From: Larkinella rosea
GTDB lineage: Bacteria; Bacteroidota; Bacteroidia; Cytophagales; Spirosomataceae
DNA: 64,000 nt
Assembly: GCF_003858635.1 (NCBI RefSeq)
Contig: NZ_RQJO01000007.1
Location: 2,094,017-2,158,016, forward strand
Reading direction: 5' to 3'
The notes under the pieces are model-generated. The model saw only the letters and a program-made list of their open reading frames with translations. It made no database searches and was not told where the DNA came from. A program made the translations under genes and the position numbers. Positions within the stretch are counted from its first letter, which is position 1. The number at the start of each line of letters is the position of its first letter. Shown piece by piece: positions 9,201 to 17,701 of the stretch.

Positions 9201-10183
9201 CCCGCGCCCTGCGTCCCGAGCCACAACACATCCGAGCGATCAATGTAAATACTCTGGCAACTCTGAATCAGGGTGGAATCGTAAAGCAGTTGGGGTCCGG
9301 TTCGCTCGTTGAACCGGTATAAATCATTGACGGTGATGTAATCATTCCCCTGGCTGTCGGTCGCAAAGTCCGGAACAATCCCTTTGTAATAGCTTTTGGG
9401 TAGTCGAAACTGTTTAGGAGGCCCCGTCCGCGCCGGGTATACCGTCAGATGGCGACCGGACAGTAACAGCAAATCACCGTCGGGTTTGAGGTACAGACCG
9501 ATAATCGAAGAATCCGGTTTATAGTCGGGTGCCGAGGTCGGTAACGGGAGATGGACAAACCGCCCCGTCGACTCATCGAAGCGATCCAGACCGGTATCGG
9601 TGGCGACCCAAAGCCGCTTTTGGTAGTCAATAACGATGTTTTTGACCATATCGTTGCTCAGCGAATGGGGATTACCCGGCTGATGGCGGAATCGGCGAAA
9701 GCGGTGGGTTGCCAGGTCAACGCTGACCAATCCTTCAAAAGCCAATCCTAACCAGATCCGGCTTGGGTTTTCGACAAAAAACGAACGGATGTGCTCCTGC
9801 GGAAAGTGTTTCCGAAAAAAGGGATGACGGGTAAACGGATGAAACGTTTCCGTAGCGGGGTCGAACCAATCCAGGTCATGTTCGCTTTTGAGCCAGAGCC
9901 TTCCCCAGTTGTCGGGCCTAACCTGCAGCGGACTGGCCGGGCGATAAACCTTAAATTCATTGCCGTCGTACCGGCATAAACCGTCCAGTGTTCCGACCCA
10001 AATAAAGCCCTGCCGATCCTGGGTGATTGCCGGAACAAAAGCCTGTGGCAATCCCTCCCGCTGGGTTATTCGTTCTGGTTGAGGAAGTCCCTCCGATTGC
10101 GCCCTGACACTCTTCGGAGCAAGGCTAATCCATCCGGATAGCACGATGAAGGCCAGGTACCAATGCAAATCTTTCCCGATCAT
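6245..10183 (-). CDS. hybrid two-component system regulator (HTCS)
   Basis: A 1312-residue one-protein signalling system. Order: signal peptide (1-29); two seven-bladed periplasmic propellers made of Reg_prop repeats (about 40-680, repeated 'GFIWVGTLDGLCRYD', 'GFVWVATNQGLCQL'); Y_Y_Y domain (about 690-755, 'YTDLRPGYYTLKLNAS'); one membrane span (about 760-785); HisKA with phospho-acceptor His in 'SNITHEFRTPITLI' (about residue 814); HATPase (about 900-1035, 'NALKFTPSGG', 'DSGIGIS', 'GGTGIGLSLV'); receiver with Asp in 'IISDVLMP' (about 1103) and Lys in 'YITKPF'; and a C-terminal AraC-type helix-turn-helix (about 1210-1310, 'MSRMSFYRKTKAVTG', 'AYRVGFDSPAYFTKCF'). All key residues are present. 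In this phylum HTCS proteins usually sense a glycan fragment and switch on a neighbouring uptake locus; no SusC/SusD pair is seen here, so its targets are unknown. A decayed paralogue lies just upstream. Confidence 0.95.
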   Translation of the reverse strand: MIGKDLHWYLAFIVLSGWISLAPKSVRAQSEGLPQPERITQREGLPQAFVPAITQDRQGFIWVGTLDGLCRYDGNEFKVYRPASPLQVRPDNWGRLWLKSEHDLDWFDPATETFHPFTRHPFFRKHFPQEHIRSFFVENPSRIWLGLAFEGLVSVDLATHRFRRFRHQPGNPHSLSNDMVKNIVIDYQKRLWVATDTGLDRFDESTGRFVHLPLPTSAPDYKPDSSIIGLYLKPDGDLLLLSGRHLTVYPARTGPPKQFRLPKSYYKGIVPDFATDSQGNDYITVNDLYRFNERTGPQLLYDSTLIQSCQSIYIDRSDVLWLGTQGAGIRKYNLRSSRFTALPYRVGFPSDLFTRILGMKTTELSTRFAKTNPYNFRYTYDRQGKLWFSAGPGNLYRLDLRTKLAEMIPQPAGLPDKPDGKPVLLTSDPQGGIWLAHRLKAWQYDELHRTWHAFPFPIRRQQANERQSIQMIVDERFVWVLTGSDGFFRTDRKTGTVRHYTHQPGDSTSLSSNNLTGLVADLVDPNKFWIGTYGSGLCLFDKQTGRVRRLTQKDGLPNEVIYTAIPDRRGFVWVATNQGLCQLNRKTFQTRVYTYEDGLQADEFNRFHQLELPDGRIILGGLEGLTAFKPDELQEDTYQPEVQLTDIQINNRMLEPGSLTNNRAVHTLDVLDLSHNQNFVTASFAAMQFNRRSKIRFRYQLEGLDPDWIVTERPIAVYTDLRPGYYTLKLNASNTSAVWSSHVRTVSVIVHRPWWTTWWALMLYFLLLAGIAYGLIRMYLNRIRLRQSMELQEKKAEQLRLLDEMKTRFFSNITHEFRTPITLIMTPTEQLLNRFREPEDRRRLNTISQNANQLLDLVNQLLDLSKLEAGAVKTDEARGDLREFVEIIVQSFQPEAEERGIMLRFLARQLAEEYWFDKGKLERIVYNLVANALKFTPSGGQVECLIEMVEYKNAEVVKITVRDSGIGISPNHLPHIFDRFYQVEDSASGLLAQKQQGGTGIGLSLVKEFVELQGGAIQLKSEPGDGTEFAFFLPYRPAAPPLASTANLPAAPGEEREGGIHLLIVEDNQELTMYIAESFPDSYHIRRAANGADGLALALEHMPDLIISDVLMPIMDGYTLVRKLKEDLRVSHIPVILLTAKSAHESRLEGLTAGANDYITKPFHLEELRLRVRNLLEQQRQFRDWVRASLINPDTPVRGAETTDSEPFLEVLYPILETNLDNSAFGVEELTTQMRMSRMSFYRKTKAVTGLSTNELIRNYRLKRATYFLREGFTSTETAYRVGFDSPAYFTKCFRELYQMTPTEFVAKGGMA

Positions 10184-10430
10184 GAAGTTTTCCTAACGCC
10201 CAGAGTAACCGATACAAAAATATAGCTAATATTTTCAAATCGTTAGGACAAATCACATTTCTAAACTTCCAAACAGGTATGACCGCACGTCTCAAGTATA
10301 AAACCGGTTGATCACCTGTCCGTTTCTGTATGGACGTTTGTTCATTTTTGGACAAACTATCACCTCCAGCCCACGCGGTAAAGCCCCTTTCAGACCCTAT
10401 AAACCTATTTTTAAAAGTTTGGCCAAGTAT

Positions 10431-11445
10431 TTATTCGACAAAGCCTATACGAATCATTCCGGCATACCACCGGGCCTGGGTTTCGGCAACGGACACCCGT
10501 CGCTGGATGCAGGGTTCGGGGTCTTCCTGCAGAAGCTGTTCCATGGGCGACAGAATCAGCGTCAAAGGCGTTCGAAACTCGTGGGTAACGTTTGAAAAAA
10601 ACCGGGTTTTCATGGCATCGAGCGCCCGAAGCTGCTCGGCTTCCCGCAGGTTGGAAAGCATCCGTTGCTCCATGCGCACGCGATTGGCATAGTTCCGGAA
10701 TAAGGCGTAGGCAATGCCGCCGATCATCAGTCCGTAGAGCACATAGGCCCACCAGGTTTCCAACCAGAGCGGCCGAATGGTAATGGGTAAAGTTCGGATG
10801 TGCGGACTCCAGATGCCCGATGTATTGGTGGTAATCAACCGTAACGTGTAACTACCGGGCCGTAAATCCGTAAAAACCGCAACGGGTCGGCTGTTTTCCA
10901 CCCAGGCCCCGTTGAGGCCCGTCAATTGATACCGATAGCGGTTTTTGGTATGTTTGTTAAACTGAAGGGCCGAAAACTCAACCGTCAAAAAGTTTTGATC
11001 ATACGGCAGGTCAAGCCGGTCAAGCGCCTGCGGTGGCAACTCGCCGAACGGCGTTGTTGTTGATTTGCAGGCTGGTAATCTCCACATTGGGCTGAAAAGG
11101 GTCGGGTCGAACCTGACTGGGATAAAACGCCGTAATGCCCTCCAGGCCCCCCATCAGAATCCGGTTGTCCGGCAGGTGTACAAAATGATAGCGGTTAAAT
11201 TCATCGGCCAGAATCCCATCTTCGGTCGTATAATTCCGGATTTGCAGGGTTCGTCGGTTGATGCGGGCCAGGCCTTTGTTCGTACCGGCCCAGACATCAC
11301 CGTGCGGATCGGGAATCACCGAATAAATGAGCAATTCGGGCGTCGGGAGGTGGTTCGGCTGGGCAAACAAAACCGGGGAGAGCCAAAACAGCCTACCCAA
11401 AACCGCGAAAATAGATCGAAATTTCCGATTGTACCTTTGCTTCAT
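10431..11445 (-). pseudogene. decayed HTCS regulator paralogue
   Basis: A gene related to 6245-10183 that has lost most of its length. The start at 11445 gives a signal peptide (ending VLFAQ), but this is joined straight to the last propeller blades ('ELLIYSVIPDPHGDVWAGTNKGLARI', 'GLEGITAFYPSQV'), so about 500 residues are missing. Near 11055 the frame shifts; the sequence then resumes as 'GELPPQALDRLDLPYDQNFLTVEF', a Y_Y_Y domain, a membrane span and the HisKA box 'SNVTHEFRTPLTLILSPMEQLL'. After 'EDPEPCIQRR' the similarity stops and the frame ends 21 codons later at 10431, without HATPase, receiver or DNA-binding parts. The aligned blocks are close to the intact gene, pointing to an old tandem duplication followed by deletion. 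Confidence 0.85.
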
Positions 11446-11629
11446 AGGCCACGGCTAATCAGCGCAACTACCCAAAGTAAGGAGAAAATTTCTCATGTTA
11501 CTTTTTTTAACAAATCATTTATCAGAAGGAAACAATTGGTACAATTCGAAAACAACGGTTTTTAGACTTGCCGGTTTCCCCGAATGGTTAGCGCTATTTT
11601 AAATCTACCTTTATCCAGCACGCACTCTC

Positions 11630-13015
11630 CTATCGTACCAATTCGGCCAGATACCCTTTGGCATTGGCATTCGTCGGGTCTTTTTCAATGGCTTTCTGGT
11701 AGTAGACGATCGCCAGTTGTTTCACTCCCATTTTGGCGTAGCAGTCTGCAATCAATTGGTAGGCGTAGGAATAATCGCCCGGCTGAATGGGCAAGCTCGT
11801 ACCCAGCTGAAATAGCCGGATTGCCTCTTCATACTTTTGTCGACGCATCAGGTATTTGCCGGTATTTACCAGATCCCCGATCTCGAACCCAAGATCATAC
11901 CGCTCTCGCTGGTGCTCTTTGACCTCCCGGTAAAAGGCCATGCCCTCGTTGAAATCGGCCAGCACTTTTTCGCGCATATCCAGGTAGAGCGAGCGTTTGG
12001 GAACCGTGTACGGTTTTCCCTGAAGAATGGCGATAATGCTGTTGGTCAGCGCGTTGACCTTAAACTGCTGGCTATTGGTCATCAGAATTACGACAATATC
12101 ATTCGCGACATCATGGGTCATCAGAGCTTCGTAGTTATAATTTGAGCCATGATGTTGATGCCAGGTCAGCTCGTCGTTTTTAAAAACTGCATGGCCCAGG
12201 CTGCTTTCGTTGCCGCCAAAATCCACGGCCAGCGCCTGCATGGACGCTTTAGTAATCAGTTGGTAACTATCCAGTTTGACCAGCCAGTTGTACAGATCAT
12301 CAATCGACATGCGGGGCCAGCCCGTTAGTTGCTGCTCGTAGTTGCTTTCTTTAAAATTGCTGTCAAACGCCCGCGTCATTTCCGGGGCCGTAACCGGCAA
12401 ATCCAGGAAGGTGTGGTGCATCTGCAGCGGTTTCAGCAGCTGTTCGGTGATAAATGCCGCATACGTCTGGCCCGAAACCCGCTCAATGATCCGGCGCTGG
12501 AGATATACATTGGAATAGCTATAGGCATAGGCATTGCCCGGCCGGAAGGCCAGGGCTTTCAGCGATTTCAGTTCATCAAGAATCTGCTGATCGCTCATCG
12601 CCCCCGTAATGGGCAAACCGCTGGTGTAGTTGATCAGGTGCTTGAGCTGGATGCTGTCGGACCAGCTCGGCAGGTCTTTCAGGTACTGGCTAAGCCGGTC
12701 AGTCAGCAACAGTTTTCCTCGTTGCTGTAACAGTAGAAGGGCGGCACCATTAAATTCCTTGGAAATGGAGCCAATATCGAAGAGCATATCGAGGCTCAGC
12801 CTGCGGCTGCGGCTGCCATCGGCGTAGCCAAAACTGTTGCGGTATTGGATCACTCCCCGATGCACCACAACCACGTTGCCATTGAAAACACCCAGGCCAT
12901 GAGCCGCCTGCATGAGTGAGTCAAGCCGGTTTCTGATCTGATCCTGAGCAAGCGAAGAAAATGATATGATGGCCAGCAGGGCCAGACAGATTAGTTTTAG
13001 ACGGAACGTGCGCAT
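11630..13015 (-). CDS. serine beta-lactamase-fold hydrolase with TPR tail
   Basis: A 461-residue exported serine hydrolase of the beta-lactamase/penicillin-binding-protein family (class C-like, PF00144). Start is the ATG at 13015, giving MRTFRLKLICLALLAIISFSSLAQ as signal peptide; an in-frame TTG seven codons earlier is less likely. The active-site SxxK is 'SISK' (about residue 84) in 'LFDIGSISKEFNGAALLLL', and the second motif YxN is 'YSN' (about 165) in 'AYSYSNVYLQRRI'. The last 90 residues form two tetratricopeptide repeats ('AIRLFQLGTSL', 'DCYAKMGVKQLAIVYYQKAIEKDPTNANAKGYL'). Members act as esterases, D-aminopeptidases or penicillin-binding enzymes; the substrate cannot be told. Divergent from the LytS-type gene to its right. 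Confidence 0.88.
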   Translation of the reverse strand: MRTFRLKLICLALLAIISFSSLAQDQIRNRLDSLMQAAHGLGVFNGNVVVVHRGVIQYRNSFGYADGSRSRRLSLDMLFDIGSISKEFNGAALLLLQQRGKLLLTDRLSQYLKDLPSWSDSIQLKHLINYTSGLPITGAMSDQQILDELKSLKALAFRPGNAYAYSYSNVYLQRRIIERVSGQTYAAFITEQLLKPLQMHHTFLDLPVTAPEMTRAFDSNFKESNYEQQLTGWPRMSIDDLYNWLVKLDSYQLITKASMQALAVDFGGNESSLGHAVFKNDELTWHQHHGSNYNYEALMTHDVANDIVVILMTNSQQFKVNALTNSIIAILQGKPYTVPKRSLYLDMREKVLADFNEGMAFYREVKEHQRERYDLGFEIGDLVNTGKYLMRRQKYEEAIRLFQLGTSLPIQPGDYSYAYQLIADCYAKMGVKQLAIVYYQKAIEKDPTNANAKGYLAELVR

Positions 13016-13077
13016 GTGATTAATCGGAAAAATCAATCAATAATACGGTGGTTATGTGTGATCAATTTTGGTAAACT

Positions 13078-13110
13078 TGCCAACGACACCACCCGTTTGT
13101 CAACGGCACC
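13078..13110 (+). promoter_or_regulatory. candidate LytTR-type direct-repeat operator
   Basis: Two near-identical 13-mers, TGCCAACGACACC (13078-13090) and TGTCAACGGCACC (13098-13110), lie in the same orientation exactly 20 bases apart. LytTR-domain regulators of the AlgR/LytR class bind paired direct repeats about two helical turns apart with an AACG/CGTT core, which fits. The site is 40-70 bases in front of the LytS/LytTR pair, suggesting autoregulation. Binding is inference. Confidence 0.5.
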
Positions 13111-13149
13111 GGAACCCGCCTGGTGACTCTTATCTTTGTGCATTCGAAA

Positions 13150-14847
13150 ATGTTGATGACTCGACTCAAACCGTGGATTCGCTGGTTTTGCCTGATGGGG
13201 TTGCTTGCGCTGGCAGGCTGTCAGCCGGTTTCGATCGGCCCGGAACAGATCCGACTGAAGCTCGGGGATCAGCCCGAGTGGGCGGTTTTGGACTGGAACG
13301 ATCGGAACTGGTCAGTGACCAACGGCACCTCCCGGCAACAGGTTTTCTGGGTTCGCTTCCACTTCCACCTGGACTCGGCGGCCACGCTGCGTAAACCGCT
13401 GGGGGTCCGCGTCGTGGCCCTGGGTTCCTTCGATGCGTTCTGGGATGGGCGGTTGCTGGGTCATAATGGGCAGGTCGGAACGACGAAAACCGCCGAGCGT
13501 CCCGGTCAACATGCGACGTATTGGCTCCTGACCGATGCTGATACCAAACCGGGGGCGCATGTGCTGGCGCTTCGGGTATCCAATTTCTATTCCCGCGCGG
13601 GCTACAGTTTTTATAATGCCCGGATTGAACATGAGCCGGACCGGGCACGGGCCTCGTTGCAAACCGTTGCCTGGATGGCCATGCTGGCGGGAGCTTTTTT
13701 GATCGGTGCGTTCTACTACCTGTTTTTGTATTTTCACAACCGCCGGGAGCCCCTTTTTCGCTTATTTAGCCTGATTTGCGGGCTGTTCTTCGGCCTGCTC
13801 GTTGCCGAATATGTACCCTTTGTCTGGCCGTATCGCTATGACCTGCAAACACCCCGACTGGAAGTGATTGGGGCGCTGACGCTGTGTATTTCGCTGCTGG
13901 TTCCTTCCTTTTTGAACCGGCAATTCAGCCTCTTCAACCCCAGACGCTTTACGGGGCTCTTGCTGTTGGTTCTGCTGGGAATCTATCTGTACTTCCACGG
14001 ACGGTATGATTTTACGGCCCAATTGCTGAGTTTAACGATGGGAATCAGTGCACTGTTCATAGCGGTTTTGGCGGTGCGGCAGCAGCGAAAAGGGGCCGCC
14101 AGCATCCTTATCTCGATCGTTTTGAGCGGGTTATGCACCCTCTTTTTCTACTATGACTACAGCCTGTACCTCGGTTTTGGCTTTTTACTGCTGGCTATGC
14201 TCTACGGACTGGTGACTCATTCGAGGGAAATGGATCAGGCTTATCGGGAGACCTTCGTGTTGTCGGAGCGGCTAAAAACGGAATTGCTCAAAAAAAGTAT
14301 TCAACCCCATTTCTTGCTTAATACTCTGACCTCGCTTATCGACTGGATTGAGGAATCGCCCCGGCAGGGTGTGGTGTTCATTGAAGCACTCGCCAGCGAA
14401 TTCAGGTTGTTGAGTCAAATGGTCGATGTGCGTCTGGTGCCGATCACGCATGAAATCGAGCTGTGCAAAAGCCACCTGGCCGTCATGCGGTTTCGGAAGG
14501 AAATTAATTATGTTTGGGAGGATTCCGGCATTGATCCGACCGATACGCTTCCCCCGGCTTTGCTGCATACCGTTCTGGAAAACGGAATTACCCACAGCTT
14601 ACCGCTGGCCGACGGAACGATCCGGTTTCTGCTTTCTTTTCAGCGGAATGCGCATTACCGGCAGTATCAACTCCGCACCCGGGCCATCAACCGCAACCCG
14701 GGAGACCAACCAAAAACCGGAACGGGATGGCAGTATATGAAAGCCCGACTGACCGAAAGTTACGGCCAAAACTGGGCCCTGCTCTCGGAGGAAATCGAGG
14801 AGGGCTGGCTAACTCAACTAACGATTTATGCGAATCCTGATCATTGA
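13150..14847 (+). CDS. LytS-family sensor histidine kinase with 7TM-DISM-like sensor
   Basis: A 565-residue membrane sensor kinase. The start used is the ATG at 13150, giving a signal with a lipobox-like LALAGC; a GTG at 13123 and an ATG at 13156 are alternatives. Residues about 30-170 form a beta-rich extracellular domain ('FWVRFHFHLDSAATLRKPLGVRV', 'ALRVSNFYSRAGYSFYNARIE') of the 7TMR-DISM extracellular type, followed by seven hydrophobic spans (about 175-365). The kinase part is of the His_kinase type PF06580, with phospho-acceptor His in 'SIQPHFLLNTLTSLIDWIEE'. The ATPase lobe is short and its N box reads 'HTVLENGITHS'. It overlaps the next gene by 20 bases, so the two are co-translated partners. 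Confidence 0.88.
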   Translation: MLMTRLKPWIRWFCLMGLLALAGCQPVSIGPEQIRLKLGDQPEWAVLDWNDRNWSVTNGTSRQQVFWVRFHFHLDSAATLRKPLGVRVVALGSFDAFWDGRLLGHNGQVGTTKTAERPGQHATYWLLTDADTKPGAHVLALRVSNFYSRAGYSFYNARIEHEPDRARASLQTVAWMAMLAGAFLIGAFYYLFLYFHNRREPLFRLFSLICGLFFGLLVAEYVPFVWPYRYDLQTPRLEVIGALTLCISLLVPSFLNRQFSLFNPRRFTGLLLLVLLGIYLYFHGRYDFTAQLLSLTMGISALFIAVLAVRQQRKGAASILISIVLSGLCTLFFYYDYSLYLGFGFLLLAMLYGLVTHSREMDQAYRETFVLSERLKTELLKKSIQPHFLLNTLTSLIDWIEESPRQGVVFIEALASEFRLLSQMVDVRLVPITHEIELCKSHLAVMRFRKEINYVWEDSGIDPTDTLPPALLHTVLENGITHSLPLADGTIRFLLSFQRNAHYRQYQLRTRAINRNPGDQPKTGTGWQYMKARLTESYGQNWALLSEEIEEGWLTQLTIYANPDH

Positions 14848-15526
14848 AGATGAAGCCCGGATTGCGGCCCGGATCGAACGGTTCGTGCAGGAAATTCTGG
14901 GCACTGAGCTAAGCAGTCTGGCACGTTGCGATGGCGTTGAAAGTGGCACCGAATACATTCGCAGTCAAGGCATTGACTTGCTGTTTCTGGATCTAAACTT
15001 GAACGGACAAGACGGTTTTGAAGTACTGAAAAACGTAGTGGCCGAATCTTTTCACACGGTGGTGGTTTCGGCCTATACCGACAAGGCCATCACGGCTTTT
15101 GAGTATGGCGTGCTCGATTTTATTGCCAAACCCTTCTCGGTCGAGCGGGTCAGACAGGCTTTGGAACGGGTGGTCCAGAAACCGGCGGGTCCGCAGCCCC
15201 CCCTCCAATTTCTGGCGGTTAAGTCGCGGGGGCTAATCCGGTTGATTCCGGTAGAAGACGTGCTTTTTATACAAGGGTCCGGTGTGTATTCCGAACTGCA
15301 TTTGCTGAACGGAACGAAAGCGTTGCATGATAAATCACTGGAAAAACTGGCCCAACTGCTGCCCGCCCGTTTTGAACGAATTCATAAATCCTACCTGGCC
15401 GACAGCCGTTATTTTGCCGCGATCCAGATTCAATCGGGTGGTCGCTATACGCTTCAGTTAACCACCGGCCACCAACTGCCCATCGGTCGGTCGCGGTATG
15501 AGCAGCTCAAACGACACTTCCAATAG
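14828..15526 (+). CDS. LytTR-family response regulator
   Basis: A 232-residue cytoplasmic DNA-binding response regulator. The receiver (1-115) has the acidic pocket 'IIEDEAR', phospho-acceptor Asp in 'LLFLDLNLNG', and Lys in 'DFIAKPFS'. The C-terminal LytTR domain (about 130-230) contains 'FLAVKSRGLIRLIPVEDVLFIQGSGVYSELHL' split over two strands and 'FERIHKSYLADSRYF'. It starts inside the kinase gene (20-base overlap), so the kinase upstream is almost certainly its partner. A paired direct repeat at 13078-13110 may be its own operator. Confidence 0.93.
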   Translation: MRILIIEDEARIAARIERFVQEILGTELSSLARCDGVESGTEYIRSQGIDLLFLDLNLNGQDGFEVLKNVVAESFHTVVVSAYTDKAITAFEYGVLDFIAKPFSVERVRQALERVVQKPAGPQPPLQFLAVKSRGLIRLIPVEDVLFIQGSGVYSELHLLNGTKALHDKSLEKLAQLLPARFERIHKSYLADSRYFAAIQIQSGGRYTLQLTTGHQLPIGRSRYEQLKRHFQ

Positions 15527-15614
15527 TTACGGCGGTTATTCCACCTTCTATCCTTTCGAAACCTCCCGAATTTTCCTAATGTAGTATTTTAACAGGGCTA
15601 TTTCACACACACAT

Positions 15615-16013
15615 ATGAAATTTCTCTACCGGTATTATTACACGTTTTTCCAACTTCACCTGCGGGACCGGGAAATTGGTAGAAATAAAAATCTACCCTG
15701 GTTTAGTGCCTTAATTCAAGTGACAGCTGGCCTTCTTTTCCTGTTCTTAGGTACGTATTGGGGACTATTGTGGCTAATTGAATCGAAACCAATCACAGGT
15801 GGGCTACAGAAGTACCACATCTACCTTTTGGTGGCTCTCCTCTTTTGGGCTTTGCATTATCTGCTTTTTCAGCACTTTGGCGTCAACAAACAAACCGGTT
15901 TAACCGATCAGTATACATTTGAAGGGACAGCTCAAACCAAACTGTTTTTCTGGATAATCTGGGTTGGTTCTTTCTTGTTTGTCGTCATACTAGGCTTTCT
16001 CCGTCACCAGTAG
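15615..16013 (+). CDS. small membrane protein of unknown function
   Basis: A 132-residue protein that I do not recognise. It has three strongly hydrophobic stretches (about residues 31-54, 68-84 and 109-128) and a charged N-terminus (FQLHLRDREIGRNKN), so it should sit in the inner membrane. It follows the LytTR gene by 88 bases in the same direction and may be a target or a read-through partner. Codon use and length support a real gene. Confidence 0.6.
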   Translation: MKFLYRYYYTFFQLHLRDREIGRNKNLPWFSALIQVTAGLLFLFLGTYWGLLWLIESKPITGGLQKYHIYLLVALLFWALHYLLFQHFGVNKQTGLTDQYTFEGTAQTKLFFWIIWVGSFLFVVILGFLRHQ

Positions 16014-16160
16014 GGTTGCGTTGAACTTTGACTTCCGAATCGAGACGAATTAACCCGCGTTCATACTTTTGTTAAAAATACTTAATAACCGGATCTCATT
16101 ACAACCTTTTGTAACCCACCCCGTTCTTTGTTCGTGATGTAATCCTCTAAAAATAATCGT

Positions 16161-16850
16161 ATGAAAGCCTTTTACTATTCCCTCGTATTGGTAATGACCA
16201 CTTCAACTTTTGCGTACAGCCAGGGCCGTTTTTCTTTATCGGCAACTCTCTCACCCACCTGGCGTAATCTGGATTACCGGATGACGATCCACGACAGCAG
16301 CCCCGATGTCTCCGGCGCCAATGTCCTGGCAAAAGATCACGGTGGTACCGTTGGACTGATGGCGAATTACCAGTTCCATCGCAATTGGTCGGTTTCGTCG
16401 GGTTTATGGTACAACCGCTCGAAAGGGTATATGGATTTTCAGGCCTTCAGAACGAATACAACGATTGAAGCTGAACCTACCCGACAGATGACGCTGAATC
16501 ATTTGCAACTACCGGTTTTAATCAATTTTTCTCCCACCAAAAACCGCTTATCGCCTTACCTCTCGACAGGGCTGGTGTTCAATATGAATTACCAGAGTCG
16601 GATTTCACCTTTTCCGGGAAGTAATGAGGCCGGCGTAACTCACTCAAAAGAAATAAATACGCACGCGCTGGTGGGGGTTGGTGTTCAGTACCGGATCAGT
16701 TCGCGGTGGTCCGTAATCGTGCAGCCCACGGCCATGTACCGATTGGGAAGTCTTAAAAACAATTCAGATCACGGCTATCCTCTCCAAATTCAAAGCCGCA
16801 ATCGGGACTGGCAATTCGGAGTTCAGGTTCGACTGAAATATACCTTTTAG
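16161..16850 (+). CDS. outer-membrane beta-barrel protein
   Basis: A 229-residue exported protein with signal peptide MKAFYYSLVLVMTTSTFAYSQ and then alternating hydrophobic/polar strands typical of the Bacteroidota outer-membrane beta-barrel family (PF13568): 'RFSLSATLSPTWRNLDY', 'GTVGLMANYQFHRNWSVSSGLWYNRSKGY', 'LNHLQLPVLINFSP', 'LSPYLSTGLVFNM', 'ALVGVGVQYRISSRWSVIVQP'. It ends in an aromatic residue (KYTF), the usual barrel end signal for BamA recognition. A TACTTTTG at 16064-16071, matching the phylum's -7 box TAnnTTTG, lies 90 bases upstream. Function beyond being a surface barrel is unknown. Confidence 0.8.
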   Translation: MKAFYYSLVLVMTTSTFAYSQGRFSLSATLSPTWRNLDYRMTIHDSSPDVSGANVLAKDHGGTVGLMANYQFHRNWSVSSGLWYNRSKGYMDFQAFRTNTTIEAEPTRQMTLNHLQLPVLINFSPTKNRLSPYLSTGLVFNMNYQSRISPFPGSNEAGVTHSKEINTHALVGVGVQYRISSRWSVIVQPTAMYRLGSLKNNSDHGYPLQIQSRNRDWQFGVQVRLKYTF

Positions 16851-16998
16851 AGATAGGCGCGTTAGTGTCGGCAATGAAGCCAAGTGCCTGGGGCCCCCTT
16901 TTTACCAATTTACGCTCCCGACGTGATCGTAAGCTAATTTTATGCCCACTTCCGGTCAGCGAGAATGGAACAATCAACGGAAAAACCGGCCGTACGTA

Positions 16999-17193
16999 TC
17001 ATTTCTTTTCTCTGCTTTTAACTTTGCGGGTTTTATGCTGGTACTTCCGTTGTTCCCACCAAAGAACAGGAATCGATAGCGTTACCACAAATAACGTAAT
17101 GATCGACAGGACAAAAACTCCCATCGTATCCGCTAGCAGGAATAGGTGACGTGCGCTGGTGGCAAAGGCGGTTATCTGAAGTAGAGCCGTCAT
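16999..17193 (-). CDS. small membrane protein
   Basis: A 64-residue frame with one clear membrane span (about 24-45, 'MGVFVLSIITLFVVTLSIPVLWW') and a highly basic tail ('KYQHKTRKVKSREKK'), i.e. a positive-inside anchor. It is the last of three same-strand frames that begin with the DUF932-like gene at 18676. I do not recognise a family; small size keeps confidence moderate. Confidence 0.5.
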   Translation of the reverse strand: MTALLQITAFATSARHLFLLADTMGVFVLSIITLFVVTLSIPVLWWEQRKYQHKTRKVKSREKK

Positions 17194-17241
17194 GGTGAAT
17201 CATTCGTTGAAGGTATAGCTTCGTAGGTAGTCCCCGGAACC

Positions 17242-17640
17242 CTAAACCGGTCTCTCAAGGTCGGTTTTGCGGATGGAATGCTCCGGATATAATTGCTCCA
17301 ATTCCCGCCAAAAAGAGCGGATAAAGCTCCGCTCGGCCCGCGAAATACTTTCCCGAGCCTGAACAACTCGCTGCAGAATATGCACAAACCGCTTCCGGGT
17401 CTGCCGATTTAGTTCCAGGCGAGAGTCGGTTCTGTGCGGGAAAGGCAACCGACCGGTTTCTCCCACAACTTCACCTATATTGTCCCACAGAAAACAGATG
17501 CAAACCGTCAAATTCCAGTTGGGGTCTTTCGCGAACAGGTCTTTAACTCCTGCGCTTTCCGGCTCCGGGAAAGAACCCGCCAGCTTTGTGAGGGTGAAGG
17601 CAACATTGCCCAAATCCTTGGCTACTTCAGGGGTGTACAT
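17242..17640 (-). CDS. hypothetical protein downstream of the DUF932-like gene
   Basis: A 132-residue soluble protein of unknown function. The N-terminal half contains 'NLTVCICFLWDNIGEVVG', the C-terminal half is helical and charged ('TRKRFVHILQRVVQARESISRAERSFIRSFWRELEQLYPEH'). It begins 61 bases after the 17702-18676 gene ends, on the same strand, so the two are probably one transcript. No signal peptide is seen. Confidence 0.55.
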   Translation of the reverse strand: MYTPEVAKDLGNVAFTLTKLAGSFPEPESAGVKDLFAKDPNWNLTVCICFLWDNIGEVVGETGRLPFPHRTDSRLELNRQTRKRFVHILQRVVQARESISRAERSFIRSFWRELEQLYPEHSIRKTDLERPV

Positions 17641-17701
17641 TTTACGTTTCAGTTTGTTGAAGATTTTACGAGAAACAGGTCCGATTCACCTGTTTCTGTC
17701 C

